Source of the DNA: Niabella soli DSM 19437
GTDB lineage: Bacteria; Bacteroidota; Bacteroidia; Chitinophagales; Chitinophagaceae
Length of the DNA: 64,000 bases
Direction of reading: 5' to 3'
Assembly (NCBI RefSeq): GCF_000243115.2
Contig: NZ_CP007035.1
Coordinates: 248,001-312,000 of the forward strand
The notes beneath the pieces were generated by a model, which did no database searches, was not told the DNA's origin, and saw nothing but the letters and a program-made list of their open reading frames with translations. Positions 19,137-28,131 of this stretch are shown in pieces; within the stretch, counting starts at the first letter, position 1, and the number at the start of each line of letters is the position of its first letter. The position numbers were made by a program, and so were the translations under genes.

Positions 19137-19166
19137 ATCCCGGCGAAGAAGGCCGGGATTTTTTTT
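19137..19166 (+). terminator. Attenuator terminator before pheA
   Basis: ATCCCGGC (19137-19144), a 7-nt loop and GCCGGGAT (19152-19159) form a perfect 8-bp stem followed by a run of eight T. It lies 25 bp before the pheA start and 36 bp after the leader stop codon, so it must be read through for the operon to be expressed. Confidence 0.9.
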
Positions 19167-19191
19167 AACCCAATTGTAAAATAATGGCGTT

Positions 19192-20082
19192 ATGACCCCC
19201 AAAGAATCTGAAATAACAAAAATAAGTAAAGGCACCGTGGGCAACCTGGCGGCTGCAGGGCCTATTGCGATCCAGGGGTTTGAGGGGAGCTTTCACCAGA
19301 TGGCTGCAAGATTCTTTTATGGTAAAGAAACGGAAGTGCGCTGCTGCAGTACCTTCCGGGAAGTGATAGATGCGGCTAAGGATAAAAAAAGAACCGATGG
19401 CTGCATCATGGCGATTGAAAACTCTATTGCCGGAAGCATCTTACCTAATTACAACCTGATCCAGAAAAGTAATCTCCATATTGTTGGGGAGATTTACCTG
19501 CAGGTCGACCAAAACCTGTTGGTGAATCATAATGTGGAACTGGAAGATATTAAAGAAGTGCATTCGCACACCATGGCCTTACAACAATGTTATGACTACC
19601 TGGACCAGCACAAGTGGAAACTGGTAGAATCCGAGGATACGGCTTTAAGCGCCAAACATATCGCGCAATACAAATCGAAACATACAGCGGCGATCGCCAG
19701 TACACTGGCTGCTGAATTATTTGATCTGAAAGTGATCGCCCCCAGGATCCAGACGCAGAAAAAGAATTACACAAGATTTATTGTGCTGAAACGGCCGGAA
19801 GATGTGGGGGTGGCTCAGGGAGGCAATAAGGCATCTATCAATTTTCAAACGGTACACAAAGAGGGAAGCCTGGCGAGGGTATTAGGCGTCATTGCCATAC
19901 ATAAAGTAAACCTCACCAAATTACAAAGCTTCCCTATCCCGGGATCGGAGTTCAAATACCAGTTTCATGCGGATATGGAATTTGACAGTCTGCTCTCCTT
20001 TGAAAGAGTGATCGAGAAAATGAAACCCTTAACAGAACAGATAAAAATTTACGGAGTCTATAATAAAGGTGTATGGAAGTAG
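19192..20082 (+). CDS. pheA: Prephenate dehydratase
   Basis: A 296-residue enzyme that converts prephenate to phenylpyruvate in phenylalanine synthesis. The catalytic domain shows IQGFEGSFHQMAARFFY, MAIENSIAGSILPNYNLI and the YTRFIVL motif that carries the catalytic Thr. A regulatory ACT domain follows from about residue 215 (KEGSLARVLGVIAIHKVNLTKLQSFPIPG); the usual ESRP of Phe-binding ACT domains reads QSFP here, so feedback binding may differ. No chorismate mutase part is fused; that activity sits in the DAHP synthase gene of this operon. Overlaps the aminotransferase start by 10 bp. Expression is expected to depend on the attenuator upstream. Confidence 0.95.
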   Translation: MTPKESEITKISKGTVGNLAAAGPIAIQGFEGSFHQMAARFFYGKETEVRCCSTFREVIDAAKDKKRTDGCIMAIENSIAGSILPNYNLIQKSNLHIVGEIYLQVDQNLLVNHNVELEDIKEVHSHTMALQQCYDYLDQHKWKLVESEDTALSAKHIAQYKSKHTAAIASTLAAELFDLKVIAPRIQTQKKNYTRFIVLKRPEDVGVAQGGNKASINFQTVHKEGSLARVLGVIAIHKVNLTKLQSFPIPGSEFKYQFHADMEFDSLLSFERVIEKMKPLTEQIKIYGVYNKGVWK

Positions 20083-21230
20083 CAAAGAGATTACAGGGGG
20101 TGGGCGAATACTATTTCTCAAAAAAACTGAGAGAAATAGATGCGCTGAATCAGCAGGGTAAAAATATCATCAATCTTGGTATCGGAAGCCCTGATCTGCC
20201 GCCGCACCCGGATGTAATAAAGGTGTTGCAGGAAGAAGCGCAAAAGCCCAATGTACATGGGTACCAGAATTATAAAGGCAGCCCGGTTTTACGAAAGGCT
20301 TATGCAGACTGGTATCAGGGCTGGTATGGCGTTACCCTGGATCCGGAAACAGAGATCCTGCCGCTGATCGGCAGCAAAGAGGGGATCATGCATATTTGTA
20401 TGACCTATTTGAACGAAGGGGATAAGGCATTGGTGCCCAACCCCGGCTACCCAACCTATGCCAGCAATGTGAAGATCGCAGGGGGTGTTACAGTGAGTTA
20501 TGAGCTGACGGCAGAACATAATTACCAGCCCAACCTGGAAGCGCTGGAGGCCAATGATCTGACAGGCGTAAAACTGATGTTCGTAAATTATCCCCAGATG
20601 CCTACGGGGCAACAGCCGGATAAAACGGTTTTTGAAAAGCTGGTACTGTTCGCAAAAAAACACGGTATACTCATCGTGCATGACAACCCGTATAGCTTTA
20701 TATTAAATGATCACCCGATCAGTTTTTTAAGTGTAGCGGGGGCCAGAGAGGTAGTGATCGAATTGAACTCGCTCAGTAAATCGCATAATATGGCCGGCTG
20801 GCGCCTGGGCGTTTTAGTGGGCGCCGCTGATCGTATCAATGAAGTGTTGCGCTTTAAGAGCAATATGGACAGCGGTATGTTCCTTCCGCTGCAACTGGCA
20901 GCAGCAAAAGCCTTAACGTTGGGTAAAGAATGGCATGATGCAGTAAATGCGGTGTACCGCGAACGGCGGCAGAAAGTATATGAACTGCTGGACCTGTTAG
21001 GATGTACCTATTCAAAAGAGCAGGTAGGCCTGTTCATGTGGGCCGCTATTCCTGCAACCTACAAAGACGGGTATGAACTGGCCGACGATATTTTATATAA
21101 CGCCAACGTATTTATTACCCCCGGCGGCATTTTTGGCAATGCAGGGGATCAATATATCCGCATTAGCTTATGCGGATCAACAGGGCGGTTTGAAGAAGCC
21201 ATCAAACGGGTAAAAGAAATAAAGCATTAG
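20073..21230 (+). CDS. Class I/II PLP-dependent aminotransferase (probable aromatic aminotransferase)
   Basis: A 385-residue fold-type I aminotransferase. The PLP lysine is Lys236 in LNSLSKSHNMAGWR, with Asp204 (VHDNPYS) and the Asn/Tyr substrate-binding elements typical of class I. Sequence alone would also allow aspartate or LL-diaminopimelate aminotransferase. Its place between pheA and tyrA, overlapping pheA by 10 bp and ending 4 bp before tyrA, argues that it turns phenylpyruvate and hydroxyphenylpyruvate into Phe and Tyr. Confidence 0.88.
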   Translation: MEVAKRLQGVGEYYFSKKLREIDALNQQGKNIINLGIGSPDLPPHPDVIKVLQEEAQKPNVHGYQNYKGSPVLRKAYADWYQGWYGVTLDPETEILPLIGSKEGIMHICMTYLNEGDKALVPNPGYPTYASNVKIAGGVTVSYELTAEHNYQPNLEALEANDLTGVKLMFVNYPQMPTGQQPDKTVFEKLVLFAKKHGILIVHDNPYSFILNDHPISFLSVAGAREVVIELNSLSKSHNMAGWRLGVLVGAADRINEVLRFKSNMDSGMFLPLQLAAAKALTLGKEWHDAVNAVYRERRQKVYELLDLLGCTYSKEQVGLFMWAAIPATYKDGYELADDILYNANVFITPGGIFGNAGDQYIRISLCGSTGRFEEAIKRVKEIKH

Positions 21231-21234
21231 TAAG

Positions 21235-22086
21235 ATGAGCAATCGTAAGCGCATAGCAATTGTTGGGGTAGGGTTGATCGGCGGCTCGATGGCATTGCAG
21301 TTGCACGAAAAAAAATTATCGGCAAAGCTGATAGGGGTGGAGGCAAACCAGGAGCATGCGGAACAGGCGCTGGAATATGAATTGGTGGATGAATTTTTGC
21401 CCCTGGAAGAAGCAATAGCAGCCGCTGAAGTAATTGTGTTGGCGATCCCTGTAAATAAAATGGTAAGCCTGTTGCCGCAAGTACTGGATCGGGTGACGGA
21501 TCAGATCGTTTTTGATATGGGATCAACAAAGGCTGCATTGATCGAAGCGGTAAAAGAACATCCCAAACGCGGGCGCTATGTAGCCACGCATCCTATGTGG
21601 GGTACGGAGTACAGCGGGCCCAAAGCCGCTCAGCGCGGGGCCTTTGAAGGAAAGGCGGTGATTCTTTGCAATACCCATGAGTCGGATCCTGACGCGCTGG
21701 ACTGGATAAAGAAAATGTATGAAAAAATAGGCATGCGCCTGGTGGAAATGGAAGCCAAAGCCCATGATCTGCATGTGGCCTATGTAAGTCATATCTCGCA
21801 CATCACGTCTTTTGCATTGGCCAATACGGTTTTGGAAAAAGAAAAAGTGGAGAGCGCTATCTTTGAAATTGCATCAGCGGGTTTTGAAAGTACCGTGCGC
21901 CTGGCAAAGAGCAACCCGGAGATGTGGGTGCCCATCTTCCTGCAAAATAAAGAAAATGTCATCGATGTATTGACGGAGCATATTGATCAGCTTACCAAAT
22001 TTAAAGAATCGATACAATCCAATGATAGCAAGGGCTTGCAGGCATTGATCGACGACGCCAATAAAATAAAACGGATCATCAAATAA
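21235..22086 (+). CDS. tyrA: Prephenate dehydrogenase
   Basis: A 283-residue NAD-dependent enzyme converting prephenate to 4-hydroxyphenylpyruvate for tyrosine synthesis. The Rossmann motif GVGLIGGSMALQL starts at residue 11. ATHPMWGTEYSGP contains the catalytic-site His of the TyrA family, and LHVAYVSHISHITSFALAN the second conserved His block. No ACT or chorismate mutase domain is fused. It lies 4 bp after the aminotransferase and 16 bp before the DAHP synthase gene, so one transcript is expected. Confidence 0.94.
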   Translation: MSNRKRIAIVGVGLIGGSMALQLHEKKLSAKLIGVEANQEHAEQALEYELVDEFLPLEEAIAAAEVIVLAIPVNKMVSLLPQVLDRVTDQIVFDMGSTKAALIEAVKEHPKRGRYVATHPMWGTEYSGPKAAQRGAFEGKAVILCNTHESDPDALDWIKKMYEKIGMRLVEMEAKAHDLHVAYVSHISHITSFALANTVLEKEKVESAIFEIASAGFESTVRLAKSNPEMWVPIFLQNKENVIDVLTEHIDQLTKFKESIQSNDSKGLQALIDDANKIKRIIK

Positions 22087-22102
22087 TTAATAATTTAAAA
22101 AA

Positions 22103-23194
22103 ATGAAAACGGCTGAAATGACGGATAAAGAAAAAACACAACAGGTATGGGCAAAACGCCCGATAGTGATCAGCGGGCCTTGCAGCGCTGAAACGGAAGA
22201 GCAGGTAATTGCAACGGCTAAGCGCCTTGCGGCTACCGGAAAAGTTGATGCTTTACGGGCCGGTATATGGAAACCGCGTACCAAGCCGGGTATGTTTGAA
22301 GGCATTGGCGCAAAGGGACTCCCCTGGTTGCAGGCTGCAAAAAAAGCAACCGGTTTGCCTACGGCAATTGAAGTGGCAACAGCCAAACAGGTAGAGGACG
22401 CCTTAACGTTTGATGTGGATATTCTCTGGATCGGCGCGCGTACTACGGTAAATCCGTTCAGCGTACAGGAAGTGGCAGATGCGCTTCGCGGCGTTGATGT
22501 GCCGGTACTGGTGAAAAATCCGATCAATCCCGACCTGGAATTGTGGGGCGGCGGTGTGGAGCGCATTGCACGCGCCGGCGTTAAAGACATAGGCCTGATC
22601 CACCGTGGCTTCTCTTCTTATGGAAACACACAGTTTCGTAATGCACCCATGTGGCACCTGGCTATTGAAATGAAGCTGCGTTACCCTGAGCTGCCGATCA
22701 TCAACGATCCTTCGCATATTTGCGGAAATCGGGACGGCCTGTTTGATGTGGCACAAAAGGCGATCGACCTGGATTATGATGGCGTTATGATCGAATCGCA
22801 TATCGATCCGGACAATGCCTGGAGCGATGCCAAACAACAAATAACACCGGAGCGCTTAAAGGAAATGCTGGAAGCGATCGTATGGAGAAAAGAAAGTAAG
22901 GACAACTCCCAGTTGCAGGGCGGCCTGGAAAAATTACGCCAGCAGATCAATCACCTCGATGATGAAATGCTGCAGATCCTTTCCCAGCGGATGAAGATCG
23001 CCGATAAGATCGGACAGTATAAAAAAGAGAATAACCTGACCATTTTACAAACCAACCGATGGCAGGAGATCTTAGATAAAATGATGGCTAAAGGCGAAAA
23101 GCTGGGATTGAGCAAAGATTTCATTATGAAATACCTCGATGCCGTGCATTTGGAGAGCATTAATCATCAGAAAAATATAATGGACGCATCTTAG
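22103..23194 (+). CDS. Bifunctional DAHP synthase / chorismate mutase
   Basis: A 363-residue fusion. Residues about 15-265 are a type I-beta DAHP synthase (ISGPCSAETEEQV, ALRAGIWKPRTKPG, DPSHICGNRDG), which condenses PEP and erythrose-4-phosphate at the entry to the shikimate pathway. Residues about 275-355 are an AroQ-type chorismate mutase (LEKLRQQINHLDDEMLQILSQRMKIADKIG...), which makes prephenate. The fusion couples the entry and branch point, and mutase-domain ligands often regulate such synthases. An internal Met (residue 6, MTDKE) is an alternative start. Confidence 0.94.
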   Translation: MKTAEMTDKEKTQQVWAKRPIVISGPCSAETEEQVIATAKRLAATGKVDALRAGIWKPRTKPGMFEGIGAKGLPWLQAAKKATGLPTAIEVATAKQVEDALTFDVDILWIGARTTVNPFSVQEVADALRGVDVPVLVKNPINPDLELWGGGVERIARAGVKDIGLIHRGFSSYGNTQFRNAPMWHLAIEMKLRYPELPIINDPSHICGNRDGLFDVAQKAIDLDYDGVMIESHIDPDNAWSDAKQQITPERLKEMLEAIVWRKESKDNSQLQGGLEKLRQQINHLDDEMLQILSQRMKIADKIGQYKKENNLTILQTNRWQEILDKMMAKGEKLGLSKDFIMKYLDAVHLESINHQKNIMDAS

Positions 23195-23208
23195 CTCATA
23201 GTTTGATA

Positions 23209-23263
23209 GTTCATAGATCATAGTTCATGGGTCATAGCGCGCCATGAACTATGATCTATGAAC
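23209..23263. repeat. 22-bp-stem hairpin made of heptamer words
   Basis: The arms 23209-23230 and 23242-23263 are exact reverse complements over 22 bp with an 11-nt loop. The left arm and loop consist of 7-nt words (TTCATAG, ATCATAG, TTCATGG, GTCATAG). There is no T run, so it is not a standard terminator; it could slow polymerase or protect mRNA between the DAHP synthase and aroB cistrons. Confidence 0.85.
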
Positions 23264-23279
23264 CATGATCCTTTCATAA

Positions 23280-24305
23280 ATGGAAAAAATAATAAAATTC
23301 TCCACCGCTGCCACACATTTTTACTTTGCAGCAGCCATCAGTAAGCTCAAAGAAATCGCTGATAAAAAAATGGCGGTGATCATTACCGATGAACATATTT
23401 ATACTGCACACAGTAAAAAGTTCAGCGGCTGGAAAACCATCGTGCTAAAACCGGGCGAACAATACAAGGTTCAGCCTACCGTTGATGAAGTGATTCAGCA
23501 ATTGATTGGACTGCAGGCCGACCGGAAAACGACATTGATTGGCGTTGGCGGAGGTGTTATTACCGATATCACCGGGTATATTGCCTCCGTTTATATGCGG
23601 GGGCTTCGCTTTGGATTTGTGCCTACGTCCATCCTGGGTTTGGTGGATGCTTCTATCGGTGGTAAAAACGGCATTGACGTTGGCCCGTATAAAAATATGG
23701 TTGGTGTCATCCGGCAGCCTTCGTTTATCCTGCATGATATGAACCTGCTTAACTCCCTGCCGCAACTGGAATGGGAGAATGGGTTTGCGGAAGTGATCAA
23801 ACATGCCTGTATTAAAGATGCCGCGCTGTTTGCTGCGCTCGAAAAGAATACATTAAAAGATTATCAAAGCCGCAGGAAAACGATCGCTGAATTAGTGGAA
23901 CGGAACGCCCTGATAAAGATCAGGGTAGTGCAAAAAGACGAGTTTGAAAAAGGAGACCGTCGTTTGCTGAACCTGGGGCACACGCTGGGACATGCCATAG
24001 AAACGCAATACAACCTGATCCACGGTCACGCTATAGCTATCGGTATGGTAGCTGCCTGCCGTATCTCGGAGCAGTTGTCAGGATTCAAACAAACGGAGCG
24101 GGTGGTACAGCTTTTGGAAAGATATCATTTGCCCACCCATTTGGATTTTGATCCCGGAAAAGTTTTTGAGGTATTAAAGATGGACAAAAAACGGGAACTG
24201 AAAACAATGAATTTTGTGTTGCTGGATAAGATCGGCAAAGCGGTGGTGCGGGCAATTCCCATGAAACAACTGGAGCAGATCATCGGAGGGTTGAATCAGA
24301 AATAA
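23280..24305 (+). CDS. aroB: 3-Dehydroquinate synthase
   Basis: A 341-residue NAD- and metal-dependent enzyme of the shikimate pathway. GVGGGVITDITGYIASVYMRG is the NAD-binding block, VPTSILGLVDASIGGKNGID the substrate-binding block, and GFAEVIKHACI with NLGHTLGHAIE and HGHAIAIGM provides the metal-binding Glu and His residues. Length is typical. It follows the DAHP synthase by 85 bp containing a large hairpin. Confidence 0.96.
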   Translation: MEKIIKFSTAATHFYFAAAISKLKEIADKKMAVIITDEHIYTAHSKKFSGWKTIVLKPGEQYKVQPTVDEVIQQLIGLQADRKTTLIGVGGGVITDITGYIASVYMRGLRFGFVPTSILGLVDASIGGKNGIDVGPYKNMVGVIRQPSFILHDMNLLNSLPQLEWENGFAEVIKHACIKDAALFAALEKNTLKDYQSRRKTIAELVERNALIKIRVVQKDEFEKGDRRLLNLGHTLGHAIETQYNLIHGHAIAIGMVAACRISEQLSGFKQTERVVQLLERYHLPTHLDFDPGKVFEVLKMDKKRELKTMNFVLLDKIGKAVVRAIPMKQLEQIIGGLNQK

Positions 24306-24306
24306 G

Positions 24307-24324
24307 TCCCGATAACTATCGGGA
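24307..24324. repeat. Small palindrome TCCCGAT/ATCGGGA
   Basis: A 7-bp stem with a 4-nt loop between aroB and aroA, followed by A-rich heptamer-like words (ATCAGAA, ATTAGAA). The same TCCCGAT...ATCGGGA palindrome occurs at 17628, so it is a dispersed element rather than a gene-specific signal. Confidence 0.7.
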
Positions 24325-24351
24325 TAAAAAATCAGAAATAAAAAATTAGAA

Positions 24352-25701
24352 ATGAGGGTCACCATACATCCTTCTCAGCTATCAGGTTCTATTTATGCCC
24401 CTGCTTCCAAAAGCTCCATGCAACGGGCTTGTGCGGCGGCGTTGTTAGCAACTTCAAAAGTTGTGATCACTAATCCGGGCCATAGTAATGATGACAAGGC
24501 AGCACAGGGGATTATAACCGCGCTGGGAGCAACGATCTCAACAATTGATCCCGAGACTATCGAAATAGAAAGTGGCTTCCTGAAAGATCCTGCGGCGATC
24601 CATTCCAAAGAGGATGCGGTGAATTGCGGTGAAAGTGGCTTAAGCATCCGGATGTTTACACCTGTTGTTTCGTTATGTACCAATGCCGTTACCATTAATG
24701 GTGAAGGGAGCCTGGTCACCCGTCCGATGGATTTCTTTGACCAGGTGTTGCCGGAACTCGGGGTAGCCATCACCTCCAATGCCGGGAAATTACCGTTGCA
24801 GGTGAAGGGCCCCTTGCAGGCGAAGGATATTACGATAGATGGGTCACTAAGCTCGCAGTTTCTTACGGGCTTACTGATGGCCTTTAGCGTGGCGCCGATC
24901 ACAAAACCCGTTGCCATTAAAGTAACAGATCTGAAGAGCAAACCGTATATTGATCTTACATTGAATGTAATGAAGCAATTCGGGATGAACGTCCCGGAGA
25001 ATAGAAATTACGAAGAATTTATTTTTCATAGGACTGAATCAGAAATCAGAAATCAGAAATCAGAAATTATAAATTATACCGTTGAAGGCGACTGGAGCGG
25101 CGGTGCTTTTTTATTGGTGGCCGGGGCTATTGCCGGTAACATTCACGTAAGAGGATTGCAGCAAGGCAGCACCCAGGCCGATAAAAAGATCCTGGAAGCA
25201 TTGATGGCTGCCAATGCAGGTATAGCAATGGATGCAAAGGGTATCACGCTGCATGCGGCGCCCTTAACAGCCTTTGAATTTGATGCCACGGACTGTCCGG
25301 ATCTGTTTCCGCCACTGGTGGCACTGGCCGCCAATTGTAAAGGCATTACTTCTGTAAAAGGCGTAAGCCGGCTGGCGCATAAAGAAAGCGACCGCGGGCT
25401 GACCCTGCAGCAGGAATTTGGAAAGATGGGAATCAAAATAGACCTGGAAGGCGACTGGATGCGCATTCATGGCGGACCGGTAAATGGAGCAGTGGTGCAT
25501 TCCCGGCACGATCATCGTATTGCGATGGCCTGCGCTACGGCTGCATTGAAAGCAGATGGTGCAACTGTTATCGAAGAGGCGCAGGCGATCAATAAATCGT
25601 ATCCCGATTTTTATGATCACTTAAAACAGTTGGGCGCAACAGTTGACAGCGGGATCAATTACATCGATTCATTGAAACAAACTTTTTCAGACAACGGATA
25701 G
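24352..25701 (+). CDS. aroA: 3-Phosphoshikimate 1-carboxyvinyltransferase (EPSP synthase)
   Basis: A 449-residue enzyme that joins shikimate-3-phosphate and PEP. Conserved parts: ASKSSMQRACAAALL, CGESGLSIRMF, SSQFLTGLLMA, TDCPDLFPPLVALAANCKG, RLAHKESDR and HDHRIAMACA. Residues about 227-240 (RTESEIRNQKSEI) are encoded by four exact copies of AATCAGA and do not resemble the family; they sit in a surface loop region just before GDWSGGAFLLVAGAI. The frame is intact, so the enzyme is probably active. The shikimate genes aroD, aroE and aroK are not in the window. Confidence 0.95.
   Translation: MRVTIHPSQLSGSIYAPASKSSMQRACAAALLATSKVVITNPGHSNDDKAAQGIITALGATISTIDPETIEIESGFLKDPAAIHSKEDAVNCGESGLSIRMFTPVVSLCTNAVTINGEGSLVTRPMDFFDQVLPELGVAITSNAGKLPLQVKGPLQAKDITIDGSLSSQFLTGLLMAFSVAPITKPVAIKVTDLKSKPYIDLTLNVMKQFGMNVPENRNYEEFIFHRTESEIRNQKSEIINYTVEGDWSGGAFLLVAGAIAGNIHVRGLQQGSTQADKKILEALMAANAGIAMDAKGITLHAAPLTAFEFDATDCPDLFPPLVALAANCKGITSVKGVSRLAHKESDRGLTLQQEFGKMGIKIDLEGDWMRIHGGPVNGAVVHSRHDHRIAMACATAALKADGATVIEEAQAINKSYPDFYDHLKQLGATVDSGINYIDSLKQTFSDNG
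25037..25064 (+). repeat. Heptamer repeat inside aroA
   Basis: Four exact copies of AATCAGA (28 nt), in frame inside aroA. Change by one copy would cause a frameshift. Similar words stand in the intergenic region just upstream of aroA. Confidence 0.9.
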
Positions 25702-25809
25702 GCATGGGTGTGGTAGGCGGTGATCGCAACATAAAATCGGAACAGGATTGATAGTTGCTTTTAGCGCTCACGTTTAACGCCTCATGTCTCACGACTCAAA
25801 TCATAAAGT

Positions 25810-26802
25810 ATGAATTCATTCGGCCAGTTATTCAGAGTGCAGATATTTGGAGAATCGCATGGGGAGTGCGTGGGAGTGGTGTTGGACGGGGTTCCTGCGG
25901 GCCTTGCGGTTCCGGTGGAAGATTTTTTGCCCGATATGGAGCGCCGGAAGGGAGGCAACCAAAAGGGTGCCACGCCCCGGAAAGAAGACGATATTCCTAT
26001 TTTTAAGAGCGGTGTTTTTAATGAGAAAACAACCGGCTTCCCGGTAATGATCTATTTTGAAAATAAGAATACGCGCAGCGGCGATTATGAGAAATTAAGA
26101 AGTTTCCCCCGGCCGGGTCATGCAGATTTTGTTGCGCATAAAAAATTTGGCGGCTTTGAAGACTACCGGGGTGGCGGCCATTTCAGCGCCCGTCTTACAA
26201 CAGGTTTGGTTGCTGGCGGTGTTATCGCGAAAAAGTTATTGAGGAACATTACGATCGATGCTGTTATAACAGAAATCGGCGGTGATCCCGATCCGGAGCG
26301 CGGGCTTCAAAAAGCTATCGATGCAAAAGATTCCGTAGGGGGATTGATCGAATGCCGCGTAAAGGGCCTGCCGGTTGGGTTAGGAGAACCTTATTTTGAC
26401 TCAGTAGAGTCATTGTTGGCACATATGTTATTTACGATCCCAGCGGTTAAGGGGGTGGAGTTCGGAAGCGGTTTTGCGGCTGCAAAAATGTTCGGCTCTC
26501 AACATAATGACCCCATCGAAACTATGGAGGGAAAAACGTCCACCAACCATGCGGGAGGCATTGTAGGGGGGATCACTAATGGCAATGAGCTGGTTTTCCG
26601 TATCGCCATTAAGCCAACAGCCTCTACCCCCAAGCCCCAGCACAGCCTGAACTGGGAAACCGGCCAAATGGAAGATTTTTCAGTAAAAGGGCGCCATGAT
26701 CTTTGTGTGGCTTTACGTGCACCGGTAATTGTAGAGGCGGTAACGGCAATTGTATTGGCTGACCTGATGATGCAGGCAGGTCATATTGCACGGGTCATTT
26801 GA
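25810..26802 (+). CDS. aroC: Chorismate synthase
   Basis: A 330-residue FMN-dependent enzyme that makes chorismate, the last common step to aromatic amino acids. The start MNSFGQLFRVQIFGESHGECVGVVLDGVPAG is canonical, FRPGHAD-type (FPRPGHADFV) and GGGHFSARLT follow, and the C-terminal RHDLCVALRAPVIVEA block holds the conserved Arg and His residues. It is somewhat shorter than the usual 350-365 residues, without any visible missing motif. It ends the operon, 108 bp after aroA. Confidence 0.95.
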   Translation: MNSFGQLFRVQIFGESHGECVGVVLDGVPAGLAVPVEDFLPDMERRKGGNQKGATPRKEDDIPIFKSGVFNEKTTGFPVMIYFENKNTRSGDYEKLRSFPRPGHADFVAHKKFGGFEDYRGGGHFSARLTTGLVAGGVIAKKLLRNITIDAVITEIGGDPDPERGLQKAIDAKDSVGGLIECRVKGLPVGLGEPYFDSVESLLAHMLFTIPAVKGVEFGSGFAAAKMFGSQHNDPIETMEGKTSTNHAGGIVGGITNGNELVFRIAIKPTASTPKPQHSLNWETGQMEDFSVKGRHDLCVALRAPVIVEAVTAIVLADLMMQAGHIARVI

Positions 26803-26906
26803 TCCTGGGGTATGTTGATAACCCGGTGCCAAATTTTTTATTTTGGCATGTTTTTTTATGTTAGTTTTAAGTGTCGGAATTTTATTTCACATAAAAACTA
26901 AAAACT

Positions 26907-27170
26907 ATGGGCATTTTATCTTGGATCATTTTCGGATTGATTGCAGGTGCAATTGCTAAAGCACTACATCCTGGTAAGGACCCCGGCGGATGGATCGTTA
27001 CCATTCTTATTGGTATTGCCGGCGCTTTTGTGGGTGGATGGATTGGAACACAGGTATTGGGAATTTCTATTAATGGGAACTGGTCGTTTAAAGGATTTCT
27101 ATTTGCCATCCTGGGCGCTATTCTCTTATTATGGCTGTATGGATTGGCTACCCGTAAAAAGGGCGCTTGA
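26907..27170 (+). CDS. GlsB/YeaQ/YmgE-family small membrane protein
   Basis: An 87-residue protein with three hydrophobic segments, Gly-rich, beginning MGILSWIIFGLIAGAIAKALHPGKDPGG and continuing with IVTILIGIAGAFVGGWIGTQVLG. These are the marks of the transglycosylase-associated/YeaQ family, inner-membrane proteins often induced under stress; molecular role unknown. It has its own terminator just downstream. Confidence 0.9.
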   Translation: MGILSWIIFGLIAGAIAKALHPGKDPGGWIVTILIGIAGAFVGGWIGTQVLGISINGNWSFKGFLFAILGAILLLWLYGLATRKKGA

Positions 27171-27191
27171 TCCTTGGCTTAAAATTTGTTG

Positions 27192-27224
27192 AATCATCCT
27201 GGCTTTTGGCAGGATGATTTTTTT
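27192..27224 (+). terminator. Rho-independent terminator after the YeaQ-type gene
   Basis: AATCATCCTG and CAGGATGATT form a 10-bp stem (27192-27201 with 27210-27219) followed by a T run. It lies between this gene and the convergent purU. Confidence 0.85.
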
Positions 27225-27225
27225 A

Positions 27226-28059
27226 TCAGTTTTCAAACACCACCGTTTTGTTTTTGTCAACAATAACGCGGTCCTGTAATACGAGTTGCAAAGCTTTTGC
27301 CAGCACCGCTTCTTCTACTTCCTTACCCAGGGTAACCATATCCTTAACGGAATGCGCATGATTTACCGGGATGATTTGCTGTGCTATAATAGGTCCTTCA
27401 TCAAGGGTATCGGTTACAAAATGCGCAGTAGCGCCGATTAGTTTTACCCCCCGCTCGTGCGCCTGCCGGTAAGGATTAGCCCCGATAAATGCGGGCAGAA
27501 ATGAGTGGTGTATGTTGATGATCCGGTAAGGAAATACTGCCACGAAGCCGGGGGAAAGAATGCGCATAAATTTGGCCAGCACAATATAGTCAAATGAATA
27601 GTTGCTTAATGTTTGCATCAATGTTTCTTCAAAATATTCCTTCGATATATCAGTATGATCTATGAAATGGAAGGGGATGTCAAATTTTTCCGTTAATCCA
27701 CGTAACGTTTCATGATTGCCGATAACGCATGCTACACTGGCGCCGAGCGTATTAAAATAATTCCTCAGCAGAATATCACCCAGGCAATGGTATTCTTTGG
27801 TAACCAGTACCACAATTTTTTTCTTTGTGCCGGTAGCAATACCGATTGAACTGTTCTCCGGCAGCACTTTTTCCAATGCCGTTTTTACAAATGCCGGCTC
27901 GAAATTTTCGTCGGCAACCTCAAGGCGCAGGTAAAACCGGTTGGCATCAATGTTCACATACTCCCGCATAGAGATGATGTTAAGACCGGCATTTGCCGTT
28001 ACTTTCGAAACAGCAGCCACCAATCCTACCTGGTCAACGCATTGAATTAAAATAATCAT
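27226..28059 (-). CDS. purU: Formyltetrahydrofolate deformylase
   Basis: A 277-residue enzyme that hydrolyses 10-formyl-THF to formate and THF. Residues 1-80 form an ACT-like domain (CVDQVGLVAAVSKVTANAGLNIIS). The formyltransferase-fold part follows, with MRILSP, INIHHSFLPAFIGANPYRQAHERGVKLIGATAHFV carrying the catalytic Asn-His pair, and LDEGPIIAQ with the Asp. Length matches PurU. Convergent with the small membrane-protein gene and divergent from bshC by about 70 bp. Confidence 0.95.
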   Translation of the reverse strand: MIILIQCVDQVGLVAAVSKVTANAGLNIISMREYVNIDANRFYLRLEVADENFEPAFVKTALEKVLPENSSIGIATGTKKKIVVLVTKEYHCLGDILLRNYFNTLGASVACVIGNHETLRGLTEKFDIPFHFIDHTDISKEYFEETLMQTLSNYSFDYIVLAKFMRILSPGFVAVFPYRIINIHHSFLPAFIGANPYRQAHERGVKLIGATAHFVTDTLDEGPIIAQQIIPVNHAHSVKDMVTLGKEVEEAVLAKALQLVLQDRVIVDKNKTVVFEN

Positions 28060-28131
28060 TCACTAAAAATAAAACTATTTCATTTTAAAAATGTTATTGT
28101 ATTTTTCATTTTGTTTTGCAATCTGATCTAT

